From Epilithonimonas arachidiradicis (GTDB lineage: Bacteria > Bacteroidota > Bacteroidia > Flavobacteriales > Weeksellaceae): a stretch of DNA of 64,000 nucleotides. The translations under genes were made by a program, and so were the position numbers. The notes under the pieces are model-generated. The model ran no database searches. It was given only the letters and a program-made list of their open reading frames with translations, and had not been told where the DNA came from. The stretch is from positions 93,058 to 157,057 of the forward strand of contig NZ_RAQH01000011.1 in assembly GCF_003610695.1 (NCBI RefSeq). Reading direction: 5' to 3'. Shown here piece after piece: positions 35,397-44,643 of this stretch; positions within the stretch are counted from its first letter, which is position 1, and each line of letters starts with the position of its first letter.

Positions 35397-38300
35397 CTAT
35401 TTAGTAATTATTATAGATTCTGTATTTAAAGTATCCTTTACTATATACCTCCTTTCATTTCCATCCCAGGTTTTATAACTAAATTGTAAGGTTATACTAT
35501 TGAAAACTATTTTTTTGCTTTGATGCATCAAAATAACCTGAGAATAATCTTTGCTAAATAGTGTTTTAAACTGCGACGATATATTCCCTCTTCCAATGAC
35601 TTTTAATGTATCTTCAATTTCATCTATAGGTATTCTAGGATCATTAAATGGCTCTGGGTTACGGACAATTATGGCGACCACATCGTTGGTATTACTATTG
35701 ATAATTTTAATAAAGTCAGTATTTACTGGTGGGGTTAATGGTTTCACATTAAGAATAGTTTCCACTGCCTGATCAAATCCGTTAACGATTACCTCTGAAT
35801 CTGAAGTTGCGCTTACAGAAGTTAATGCATGAAGCTTATCTATTTGATCTGAAGACAGATCCATCTGTACATCATAAACTGCTTGTTTGGTTTCTATAAT
35901 TAATCCCTCACCATTAAGATCATTAAGTTGGTAACTCAAAACTTGTTCGTTAAAATTCTTGTATCTCGACGTTACAAATCCGAATTCATGAATCATTTGT
36001 TTTTCAGCATATATAATGTTACCTTCACCATCAACTTCGTCCATTATATCCCCATCTTCATTAGCATCGTAAGCGCTATATACTTGTGCAGTATATAATT
36101 TCTGCGGTTTTAAATCAGTTAAAACTGCAGTTCTCATTTTTGAGGTTGGCGCTATTATATCTCCGGCTGAAAAAGTACAAGACATCCCTGGCGGATATGC
36201 AGCTGCCTTTGTCCAAAAATCAATGTAGGTTTTGATACTCGCCGGAAGATTGACAGGAGAATCTTCATCCCAAGAGTATTTAACTCCCGGTACATCTTCT
36301 TCATTCCAATCAATAGGTAAAGGATAAGGTACTATAGCTTCTGAGACAGGGTCTTTTATAACAATCGGCATATCCATTGGGACTTCCCTAGCTCCATTGT
36401 ATGTTTTCCATTTATTGAACATATGATGAAGATATGGTTTTTCAAAAAACAAATTAATCTTGCATTCGTCATTGCCATAGAATAATGGCTTAGACCCAAG
36501 AAGGTTTCCGTCAGGATTTGGATAAGAACGTTTGTAATCTAAATATGTGCGCAAGGAAGTGAGCGGCTTCTCATCTTCTTTATAGTACTTATCAACGCCA
36601 TTCTCTTTATATTTAAGATAATCCAAATTTTGTCTGTGAAAATGTCCTACAGGCCCCTTTGTTTTAAAACCGTAAAAATAATCAAAAGCCGTAGACTTAA
36701 TATTGCCATTTTGCCCCTCAACATCATCCCTCAATCTGAAGTGGAGAAGATATTTGGTATTTGGTCTCCATATCGGTTGAATAGTTTTTTGAAATGCAGC
36801 AGAGGTTTGCTCTGCGCTTTCTGTAACCACATCTTGACCTGGGAACGATTGTTCATATTCATAATCTACCATTGACCTCCATTGTATTTCCTGAATAGAC
36901 GTTTTACAAACGGTTATAACATTACTTGAATTATCATTATCTGAACATCCGCAATTGTAATCTAAAGTAATACTCTTAGCAGGGGTTTTATCAATTTTTA
37001 TGATTGAGTATTTATAAAGAATGTAAGGCAATTGGCGCATTGGATCAGATGGTTCTTCTGGATACTGAGTACCATCAGGTTCTACACTTTCTTCTACTAT
37101 CTGAAAACATAAACTATCTTCTTTATTGGTCACTTTAGTCACAGCATTAGTGACTAACCCATAATCTGCAACATGTTCAGTTAAGCATAAAATTACTATA
37201 CTGTATTTACTAAAATCAATATTTAATAGTTTTTTATATCCTAAAGAAATAAGGGTTTCGCCTAAAGTTACCTGATCATTGACAAAATAAACCAACTCAA
37301 GAGGAGCATTCTCGACATAAACATTATCAGCTATTTGGAAATAACCACCTTGGCATCCCACTTCAGAACAAGCTTGCTGCTTAAGAATTGACAGCTGCTG
37401 CTCCAAAATGCTCAGACGTTGTGCCTCTAGGCGGGTTAATCTTATAGTGCCTGTCTCAGTGGCTCTAGCTTCCGCTCCAGCCCAAATGGCAGCAATTTCC
37501 TGATTAATTTTTTCTATATCATCTTTAGCATTAGCTTCAGGCTTTATAATCATTCTAGAAACAGGTCTGATTGGTTCTTCATTACCATCAAGATATCCTA
37601 TATCCATTACCACCCCTATTTCATCTTTTGTATAAGGTCGTTCATATAAGAAATTGTAATATGGCTTATTATTACTATCGAGTAACTTTTCGTAGTACTC
37701 AATAGTCACTGAAGGTGCATAACTTGACATTCTCATATAACCATATGACATTGGTTCAGGAAAAGTTACGATGAGATTATCTCCGTTGCTAAATTCTAAA
37801 GACTTTTCAAAATCAAATGGGTTAGTAGAATTAGCAATGACCATCTTGGAATCGGAAATAATCTGGATACTATTTCCATCTTCGTCTGTTTCAATAATTT
37901 GTGAATAAGTTCCCTCAATATTGTAATATAGACCACAAATTTTATAAGCATCAAATCCATAAGGAGGCTGATACTCAGTCCCCAAAGCGATATTTATAAA
38001 ATTAGAATAATTCCATTTGAGCTGTGAACCAACACAGAACAACGAAGAAGGCGTTATACCATATTGTTCTGGAATAACCCAACCAGGTTCTCCTCCATCC
38101 ATATAAGAAAATGGTGTTGTTGCAAGCAACCTAATCGTGTCATATCTTTCACCATTCCTCTGCCAGTGACCTTTTTTTAAAGTTTTTACACTAGGATCCT
38201 CATCAGAGTTAAATAATGCTTCATAAGGATGATAATCTTCCCAAGACCATCTATTTAATCTTGCATTATAATGAGCCATCATAATGCTTATAGAATCGAT

Positions 38301-41300
38301 GAAGTATTTATGTTTAACCTGTCTCAAATTTAGTCCACCGTTGACAGTTCCCCTTGGCGGAATAACATCTGTGAATCCAGTACCATGGCCTGAATTACTG
38401 CCTATAAGACCATCTACTAAATTAGAAGGTATAACTCCTTTTTCAAATTTGATATCGATAAAAGTATCCATTGGAAGTATGGTAGTAAAATCACCAGAAG
38501 GATCGGGGTATGATGGTTCAATACTTAAATTTTCAACCGAATCTGTTCTCATATAATCCAATTTAAAGACTTCACCAGTAAGCATGTGGATACCTTTAAC
38601 ATAATCTTCGGTATTAGCTTTTTTAGGATAATCTACATCATCAGAATCTGCATATGTAAGCGGAGCAATAGGATCATACTCCACCTTTTTGCTTTTCTCC
38701 CATTTAAAGGTTAGCAATACATTAAACTTAATTTTTATGATGAAAAGTTTTATCCTGAACTGAACTCGTAATTGAGCAAAAATTAAGAATGGTTTAACGA
38801 GTTCTACACTGAAGAAAATACTGACTGCTATGCTGATTTCAATAGCTCTGAAGATACTGATTTTGGCCCCACCTTCAATATACATATAACCACCAACTTG
38901 GGGTCTTTCAAAACTTACTTGTGCACCAACTTCTACAATTACCCAGGCTCTTGCAATATATAAATCAAAATCAAAGCCTACTCTTGCCCCAGCTTCTATC
39001 CCGGCAGCAGACAGCATCAGGTAAGATTCAGCACGGATATTGAGAATATCTTTAAAAATGGTAGCTGTAATCGGTTTCTGTTTAGTTCCAAAGTTGACGT
39101 ACCAAGGCTTTTGGTTTTTAAAGAAGAAACCTGCCTGGATTTCTGCTTTAATCTCAATGAATGAACCTTTGGAACTATTGAGCTGATAATTAGCCCCTGC
39201 TCCGAATTCTAATGAATTATCTCCTATAATAATAAATGCGTAAAAAGGAGCTGTTCTACTGTCTGCTAATCCAAGACGCTCAGTCAAAATAGCTAATCCG
39301 GCATCAATAGCAAACATATTTGGAATTGACAGTAGCATCATTGCTCTCAATGATAAAGTTTTACCTCCATCCATTGTTGCTATTGAGGCTCCTAAACCAA
39401 TAGAAAATGGGTTTTTATAATCATCAGTTTTTGGCGGACCTACAAACTTTTGAACGTTAATTCCTCGTTCAGGAGCCATATAATAATCATACCAACTTTT
39501 TTGATCAGCACCTTCCCCAAAATATGCTTTTTTATCCGCTACATATTTTTTTCCAATCAAACCTGCAAAACCGTAAATGCCTACTGGTCCTAATGGAATG
39601 AGAGGACCAGGAAAGTCTACAGCTGCTGTGACTAAAAATGATTTTCTTTTAGGATTCAACCTTAATGACGCAGCCCCTGCAATACTAGCTTGAGGAATTT
39701 TTATGCTGACACTTCCTGCAAATTCGTCAGAAATACCTGGGTCTGGCAATGTCAAAGATCCCTTTATTACTGCTACAGCTTGCTCTTCACTAGCTGAACC
39801 TGGTATTACCAGATCTACTTCTAAAGTAGTGATATGAATGTAGTGATCTCCAGTATTTCCGTTCTCTTCATTATCAACAGTGTAATAATATTTTACACCA
39901 TTTCCCTTAACTTCAACACCACCAGGATCAATACTAATGGAACCATCAAATCCAATATAGTTATAGTTACGTATTTTATGGCCATGTTCTTTCTGTACAG
40001 ATCCTAAATGGATGCCTGTTACCGCCATTTCAACCGGACCTAAAGGTAAAGTGATATTTACTGGGATATAGCCTACTCCACCTGAAATCTCAAAACGTCC
40101 GTTACTATAAATTCTGATAGCAGGTAAGTCGATTTCTTTCCCTTTAAATATTTTACCAACCACACTATCATCAGGAAACTTTAGTTTGGTATCTGCACCA
40201 ATAAAAAAGTTACCATCTACATTGCCCAGTTCTGCTGTCTGAAGATTTAATGTAACATAATTAAATAGTGTGATGGACATTTGATCCGCAGGAAAATTTG
40301 CAGAAAGTTTGAAATTATTTTTACTTTCCCATTCTCCATACAAATCTATGAGTAACGGGGTATTATCATCCGGGGATGTACCACTTTTCTTGAATTTTGG
40401 AACCTGTAGAGCTGCTTGTAAATGTGAGGATGTAACCTGACCATGGAAAAATGAGATGTCAAATTTTTTAAATCCTATAGCCCAACTATTTTTTTCTTTT
40501 CCTAGATTCAACCACATATAGTCAGTATCACCAATATAGGAGTTGATTAATGCACGAAATTCATCTTGAGAATTAATGATTACTATCTGATTATTGCTTT
40601 TTGTTATACTCAATGGATACTTAAAACGATATTGGTTTTTATCCTTTAAAGAATTAATATAACTAAGTAAGCTATTATTATTGTTATCGTCATAACTGGT
40701 GATGTTTACTTCGATAATTTCCTCCCCACCAATAACTTTGAGACCTGTTACTGGATAGTTGAAACTAAAATGATTATTAAAGAATGAAGTCACGGCTCCA
40801 GATCCATTAGAAACAGGAACAGATTCTAAGGCAAATGTTCCATTCAGTCCTCCTGAGCCAATTAACATATTGTAGCCGCCCAATCGAAGCGTTGACTGGC
40901 GTGTGCTTTTACCACTAAACCATTTTGGAGGCAAAGTTATTGATAACGCATCAGCATATACGCCAATAAAATCATTGGGATAACCGTAAGCATCTGCTTC
41001 GGGAATATTTTTAGTTTTGCTTAAATCCAGTTTTAGCCTCTCTATCTGAATTAACAGCCCAGTATTTCCTATTTCAGAATACTTTGGATCTAAAGTTCCT
41101 GCTAATTCCACATTGTAACCCATCCCAGCATCAGTATCTGCATACAATAAACCTTTTGCAAATTCAAAAAAGGTTTTTTTATCCTTATCCGGATCTTCAA
41201 TAAGGACTCCATCACCATCAACAAACCATGGCTTTAAGATATTTCTTGGAAATTCTATTGAAGCTGTACTTTCAAGGGTAATTAAAGCATAAGGTTTGAT

Positions 41301-41999
41301 GATACGAAGAATATAGTCGTTTATATCTTCTGGAAGTATATTCTTAAAAAAACGTTTTAAATTATTTTTTGTTTCAGAAAGATCAGCTTTGCTTAAAATG
41401 TAAGACCCAAATACAGCAAATGCAGAACCTTTTCCATATGCTGTATTAATACTTGAAACCAATTCACTTATTCTATCATTAGAAATAGGATACGGTATTG
41501 GAGCACTTAAATCATCACCTAATTCTCTATTGACATCATCTACAAATTGTCTGATCGGATCACCAGTTGAGTTAACAAAAACATTAATAGCCTCATTGAT
41601 AACTCTTTGTTCAGAAATATTGAGACATACTAAAGCAATATCGAAAATATCCTCTGGTGTAAAAGAAAAGTTCTCTAGGTCAAATTGTTTTAAATAGGCT
41701 AATATCGGCCAGTTATATTGAACTGTCACAGGAAAAGATGAAATACTAGCAAAATCTCTGTTCAGTACAAACTTCATCCCGAATACCAAATTAAAATCAA
41801 TTCTGGTTTTAGAAACTATAGCTAAACTGTAAAAGGCACTTTCTCCCGAAGGACTAACACTCGCTTGATAGTTTTTATAGTAAATCTTGCTGAACATCTC
41901 GCTAGCAATATTCTTCACAAAATCCAGGGAAGAAGGGATGCTATCCAAAGTTATCAGATTCGATAGACTTGGATAATATGGTAACTGTTGATTTGGCAT
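35397..41999 (-). CDS. 2200-aa uncharacterised protein with amphipathic beta-rich middle, leaderless
   Basis: 2200 aa, no signal peptide (starts MPNQQLPYYPSLSNLITLDS). Residues about 250-700 are beta-rich (YNVELAGTLDPKYSEIGNTG, LIQIERLKLDLSK). Residues about 700-1110 are a long series of strands with alternating hydrophobic residues and glycine turns (GAGANYQLNSSKGSFIEIKA, EAGARVGFDFDLYIARAWVI, VKPFLIFAQLRVQFRIKLFI), like a groove or tube wall. I recall similar patterns under the name DUF6603, not verified. A helical hairpin (LTRLEAQRLSILEQQLSIL) lies near 1530, and FN3-like strands follow (PNTKYLLHFRL, LKPQKLYTAQVYSAYD). It is the first gene after promoter P2 and 11 bp ahead of giant 1. Confidence 0.82.
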   Translation of the reverse strand: MPNQQLPYYPSLSNLITLDSIPSSLDFVKNIASEMFSKIYYKNYQASVSPSGESAFYSLAIVSKTRIDFNLVFGMKFVLNRDFASISSFPVTVQYNWPILAYLKQFDLENFSFTPEDIFDIALVCLNISEQRVINEAINVFVNSTGDPIRQFVDDVNRELGDDLSAPIPYPISNDRISELVSSINTAYGKGSAFAVFGSYILSKADLSETKNNLKRFFKNILPEDINDYILRIIKPYALITLESTASIEFPRNILKPWFVDGDGVLIEDPDKDKKTFFEFAKGLLYADTDAGMGYNVELAGTLDPKYSEIGNTGLLIQIERLKLDLSKTKNIPEADAYGYPNDFIGVYADALSITLPPKWFSGKSTRQSTLRLGGYNMLIGSGGLNGTFALESVPVSNGSGAVTSFFNNHFSFNYPVTGLKVIGGEEIIEVNITSYDDNNNNSLLSYINSLKDKNQYRFKYPLSITKSNNQIVIINSQDEFRALINSYIGDTDYMWLNLGKEKNSWAIGFKKFDISFFHGQVTSSHLQAALQVPKFKKSGTSPDDNTPLLIDLYGEWESKNNFKLSANFPADQMSITLFNYVTLNLQTAELGNVDGNFFIGADTKLKFPDDSVVGKIFKGKEIDLPAIRIYSNGRFEISGGVGYIPVNITLPLGPVEMAVTGIHLGSVQKEHGHKIRNYNYIGFDGSISIDPGGVEVKGNGVKYYYTVDNEENGNTGDHYIHITTLEVDLVIPGSASEEQAVAVIKGSLTLPDPGISDEFAGSVSIKIPQASIAGAASLRLNPKRKSFLVTAAVDFPGPLIPLGPVGIYGFAGLIGKKYVADKKAYFGEGADQKSWYDYYMAPERGINVQKFVGPPKTDDYKNPFSIGLGASIATMDGGKTLSLRAMMLLSIPNMFAIDAGLAILTERLGLADSRTAPFYAFIIIGDNSLEFGAGANYQLNSSKGSFIEIKAEIQAGFFFKNQKPWYVNFGTKQKPITATIFKDILNIRAESYLMLSAAGIEAGARVGFDFDLYIARAWVIVEVGAQVSFERPQVGGYMYIEGGAKISIFRAIEISIAVSIFFSVELVKPFLIFAQLRVQFRIKLFIIKIKFNVLLTFKWEKSKKVEYDPIAPLTYADSDDVDYPKKANTEDYVKGIHMLTGEVFKLDYMRTDSVENLSIEPSYPDPSGDFTTILPMDTFIDIKFEKGVIPSNLVDGLIGSNSGHGTGFTDVIPPRGTVNGGLNLRQVKHKYFIDSISIMMAHYNARLNRWSWEDYHPYEALFNSDEDPSVKTLKKGHWQRNGERYDTIRLLATTPFSYMDGGEPGWVIPEQYGITPSSLFCVGSQLKWNYSNFINIALGTEYQPPYGFDAYKICGLYYNIEGTYSQIIETDEDGNSIQIISDSKMVIANSTNPFDFEKSLEFSNGDNLIVTFPEPMSYGYMRMSSYAPSVTIEYYEKLLDSNNKPYYNFLYERPYTKDEIGVVMDIGYLDGNEEPIRPVSRMIIKPEANAKDDIEKINQEIAAIWAGAEARATETGTIRLTRLEAQRLSILEQQLSILKQQACSEVGCQGGYFQIADNVYVENAPLELVYFVNDQVTLGETLISLGYKKLLNIDFSKYSIVILCLTEHVADYGLVTNAVTKVTNKEDSLCFQIVEESVEPDGTQYPEEPSDPMRQLPYILYKYSIIKIDKTPAKSITLDYNCGCSDNDNSSNVITVCKTSIQEIQWRSMVDYEYEQSFPGQDVVTESAEQTSAAFQKTIQPIWRPNTKYLLHFRLRDDVEGQNGNIKSTAFDYFYGFKTKGPVGHFHRQNLDYLKYKENGVDKYYKEDEKPLTSLRTYLDYKRSYPNPDGNLLGSKPLFYGNDECKINLFFEKPYLHHMFNKWKTYNGAREVPMDMPIVIKDPVSEAIVPYPLPIDWNEEDVPGVKYSWDEDSPVNLPASIKTYIDFWTKAAAYPPGMSCTFSAGDIIAPTSKMRTAVLTDLKPQKLYTAQVYSAYDANEDGDIMDEVDGEGNIIYAEKQMIHEFGFVTSRYKNFNEQVLSYQLNDLNGEGLIIETKQAVYDVQMDLSSDQIDKLHALTSVSATSDSEVIVNGFDQAVETILNVKPLTPPVNTDFIKIINSNTNDVVAIIVRNPEPFNDPRIPIDEIEDTLKVIGRGNISSQFKTLFSKDYSQVILMHQSKKIVFNSITLQFSYKTWDGNERRYIVKDTLNTESIIITK

Positions 42000-42093
42000 A
42001 ATAGTGAATTAGTTTTGATGTTATATTAAATAAAATAGTTATTACACTTATTTTACTTTTCTATAACTGCATTTCTTTAATATGTGTCTTTTC

Positions 42094-42140
42094 CAAATTT
42101 CTGATTTAAACATTATAGAAACAATACGTATTTCTACCTG
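42094..42140 (-). promoter_or_regulatory. Promoter P2 of the accessory locus (upstream of the 2200-aa gene)
   Basis: In the direction of transcription: CAGGTAGAAATACGTATTG (42140-42122), 20 nt, then GAAATTTG (42101-42094), about 95 bp before the start codon. The 19-bp motif is identical to P1 (61486-61504), and the distance to the box is the same. It contains the 10-bp palindrome AATACGTATT and ends in TTG, which would be the -33 element. The box deviates from TAnnTTTG in its first base, as expected for a promoter that needs an activator. Confidence 0.75.
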
Positions 42141-42173
42141 ATTTTTAACTAATAGGGATATGCTTGTAATTGA

Positions 42174-43139
42174 TTACTCACTTACTGAATAATACTCTAC
42201 ATTTTCTATATTACCCTTTATTGGATTAATCCTAAATTCCCATCTGCTTCCGCCAGTATTCATAATCATTCTATAATAAGCTATATTTTTATCATCGTAT
42301 TGCTTAGAGATCGAAGTTGCAGCTCTCGCTACCAAATAAGAATGATCATCTTTGCTATAAAATCCAGATTCTGTTTTTTCACGCTCACTAATTAATTGTT
42401 TGAATACTTCTTTCACAAATTTAAGATCATCATTACCAAAGTTTCTATCAATTTTACCATCCCTATTATACGGTTTATCCTTCATCAGTAAAATTCCTTG
42501 CTCATTAAAGTTTTTCAGAAAAATTTTATATATATTTTTCTCATGAATAGGAAAGTCTTTATCATAGAACTGCTCTTTAGCAACATCATTACTATCTATT
42601 GACAATGAATAAAGTATATCTCCAAATTCATTATTTGAACTAACATTCGAATATTTAATATATTTATACTTATCAGTGCATTTTTTAAGATTATTATTAC
42701 ACGCCTGATAATTTACTTTGTTTACAAAATCTTTTTTATCATACATTTCATATTCTGGATATGACTCTAGGACTTCTATAGATTGTAATTTTCCATTTAG
42801 ATATTTATAGAACTTCGAATCGGAGCTTGTTTCCAAGACATAGTATTCATCTTTGCTTGTAAATAGCTTTAATAAACTTTTGTCTAATACAATTGAATCG
42901 GAGATTCCTGTTCGCAACAAAGAATCATATTTGGTTTTTGAATAATATGATTTCTTCCCATCCTTATTTTTGTCATAGATTATATATTTGTTGGAAGTAA
43001 TAAGATCATAATATTTAGTCTTAATGCTTCTTAGATCATCACAATAACTATTTATATCACTAGTAATTACGTCCTTATCCTGAGTAAGAAATAAAATAGG
43101 CATAAAAATTAACACTAATATTTTAAATGAATTAATCAT
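42174..43139 (-). CDS. Secreted protein, possible immunity-type partner (321 aa)
   Basis: 321 aa. Signal peptide at residues 1-19 (MINSFKILVLIFMPILFLT), so it is periplasmic or exported. The middle is charged and lysine-rich. The C-terminus (YYRMIMNTGGSRWEFRINPI then KGNIENVEYYSV) has the strand-Trp-strand-Gly-Asn-Ile pattern also seen in the 96-aa and 310-aa neighbours and reminiscent of PepSY or NTF2-type immunity domains. It is the last gene before promoter P2. A role in protecting the cell against the upstream metalloprotease is a hypothesis from position. Confidence 0.75.
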   Translation of the reverse strand: MINSFKILVLIFMPILFLTQDKDVITSDINSYCDDLRSIKTKYYDLITSNKYIIYDKNKDGKKSYYSKTKYDSLLRTGISDSIVLDKSLLKLFTSKDEYYVLETSSDSKFYKYLNGKLQSIEVLESYPEYEMYDKKDFVNKVNYQACNNNLKKCTDKYKYIKYSNVSSNNEFGDILYSLSIDSNDVAKEQFYDKDFPIHEKNIYKIFLKNFNEQGILLMKDKPYNRDGKIDRNFGNDDLKFVKEVFKQLISEREKTESGFYSKDDHSYLVARAATSISKQYDDKNIAYYRMIMNTGGSRWEFRINPIKGNIENVEYYSVSE

Positions 43140-43198
43140 ACTTCTATTGATTAGTATTTTTTCTTAATCTTTTAAAAGTCCCCAAAATTTCAGTTTAA

Positions 43199-43489
43199 TT
43201 ATATTCCCGTATTCGGATCTAAATCAATCTCCCAAACTCGCGGTTCAGCATCAATCGATACAGAATAAAAAGGACTATTATCATTGGTTGTATATCTTTT
43301 TTCAAGGGTAATTTTTTTTCTACTGATTAAAGATTTGATATTTTCACTTTCAAACTTTGCCTCTTTAACTGTAAAATCTTTCTTTAATGAAACTTCCAAA
43401 GCCAAAGTATCATTTTTACGATTTTGACCTGTTATAAATGATGAAATAGAAAATAATAAGGTGAATAAAAAATATCTTAATACTACCAT
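43199..43489 (-). CDS. Small secreted protein with PepSY-like end (96 aa)
   Basis: 96 aa. Signal peptide MVVLRYFLFTLLFSISSFIT, then KNDTLALEVSLKKDFTVKEA and the C-terminus VSIDAEPRVWEIDLDPNTGI, a close match to the last strand pair of PepSY-type domains (YxVxlDaxTGxI). The start codon overlaps the end of the metalloprotease remnant by 7 bp. It looks like the secreted partner that goes with that remnant. Confidence 0.72.
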   Translation of the reverse strand: MVVLRYFLFTLLFSISSFITGQNRKNDTLALEVSLKKDFTVKEAKFESENIKSLISRKKITLEKRYTTNDNSPFYSVSIDAEPRVWEIDLDPNTGI

Positions 43490-43683
43490 TCTTCTAATAG
43501 TTTATTGTTATTTGTAGTTTTCTTAACCTTCGAATCTTGCCAATACCACAATAGTTTTCTATCACTATCGAATGAATAATCCATTATGTTATTGGTTTTT
43601 TGATATTCAAAAGTATATTCACCATCATTATCAAAAGAATGATATAAACCCATTGAATGTAAAGTTTCGTGTGCGATAGTATT
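43483..43683 (-). pseudogene. Remnant of a metzincin metalloprotease C-terminus
   Basis: The minus strand between the 310-aa and 96-aa genes translates without a start codon into a 66-residue piece with NTIAHETLHSMGLYHSFDND and the Met-turn NIMDYS. It aligns with the C-terminal end of the 1140-aa metalloprotease, where the same place reads NTIAHEALHSIALYHSFDND and NLMDYF. Homology continues upstream across a stop (GMK-stop-N against GLKRN), so it is a broken copy and not a gene. It keeps the classical HExxHxxGxxH spacing with Gly, which the intact paralogue has lost. Confidence 0.85.
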
Positions 43684-43710
43684 CTATTTCATTCCTTTTG
43701 CAAAAAAAGC

Positions 43711-44643
43711 TTAATCTTCAACTATTTTCGTCCATTTATCATAAACTTCAATTATTTTTCCTGTGTTTCCATTAATAATAATTCCGATTCCATATTCTAC
43801 TATCCATACAGGCAAATTGAATTTATTTACAAAAGATTTTTCGAACTTTATTTCTTTTAAATCATTAGAATTTATCTTTTCTTTAAATAAAACTAACATT
43901 TTATCTAATTCATTTTCAGAGTTATTAATATCCTCTACAGTAAAAGTATAATTCCCAACATTCCTACCAATTATTTTTTGAAGTTTATTCTTTTGTAATT
44001 TAATAGCATCCATATACAATTGTGGCAAAATTTCCAATAATTTTTCGCTAGTTACTTTAAAGTGCTTATCCCAATCATAAAATATTTTTTTTTCTCCATT
44101 ATATATTAAACTTTGACCTACAAAAACATTATTTATAAAAGAATCTTGAGTATAATATGAACATTTTAAAAGATTTCTTGATAAATTCTCTGTTCTTTTA
44201 TATCTTCCGTTATACATTTCTACGGTAATATTGTTATCATTATGGAAATAGATTGTTTCTATTTTTTTTGTACCATCGACGATATTTAATGCATTTATCT
44301 TTTTACCTAAAGAATCAGAAGACACTCCATATATTTTAAAATTTTTGTATTTATAAAAAAACTGATATTTGTAATCTAGCCATAAACTATCATTAATCTT
44401 TTTTTTATTTTTAATGAAACTAATACTATCTAACTTGTTTTTCAAATAAAATGAATTATAAAAACTTTTATAGACAATAGCCTCTGAGCTTAAATCTGTT
44501 AAGTAAAGTTTCTTTATGTTTTGGTATTCATCAAAAGATTCTTTTGAACAGTTTTGCTTAAAAATATTAGACATAAATTTATATGTTTGTCCTTCTGACA
44601 AAACAAAAACAAAAAAAAATATAAATAATATTACTTGTCTCAT
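43711..44643 (-). CDS. Secreted protein coupled to the metalloprotease (310 aa), possible immunity protein
   Basis: 310 aa. Signal peptide MRQVILFIFFFVFVLSEGQ. The body is lysine/tyrosine-rich and not recognised. The C-terminus NKFNLPVWIVEYGIGIIING followed by NTGKIIEVYDKW resembles the final strands of PepSY domains and of NTF2-fold (YbbC/YhhH-type) immunity proteins. Its ATG overlaps the stop of the metalloprotease gene in an ATGA arrangement, so the two are translationally coupled, which is typical of toxin-immunity or enzyme-inhibitor pairs. Function inferred only. Confidence 0.78.
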   Translation of the reverse strand: MRQVILFIFFFVFVLSEGQTYKFMSNIFKQNCSKESFDEYQNIKKLYLTDLSSEAIVYKSFYNSFYLKNKLDSISFIKNKKKINDSLWLDYKYQFFYKYKNFKIYGVSSDSLGKKINALNIVDGTKKIETIYFHNDNNITVEMYNGRYKRTENLSRNLLKCSYYTQDSFINNVFVGQSLIYNGEKKIFYDWDKHFKVTSEKLLEILPQLYMDAIKLQKNKLQKIIGRNVGNYTFTVEDINNSENELDKMLVLFKEKINSNDLKEIKFEKSFVNKFNLPVWIVEYGIGIIINGNTGKIIEVYDKWTKIVED

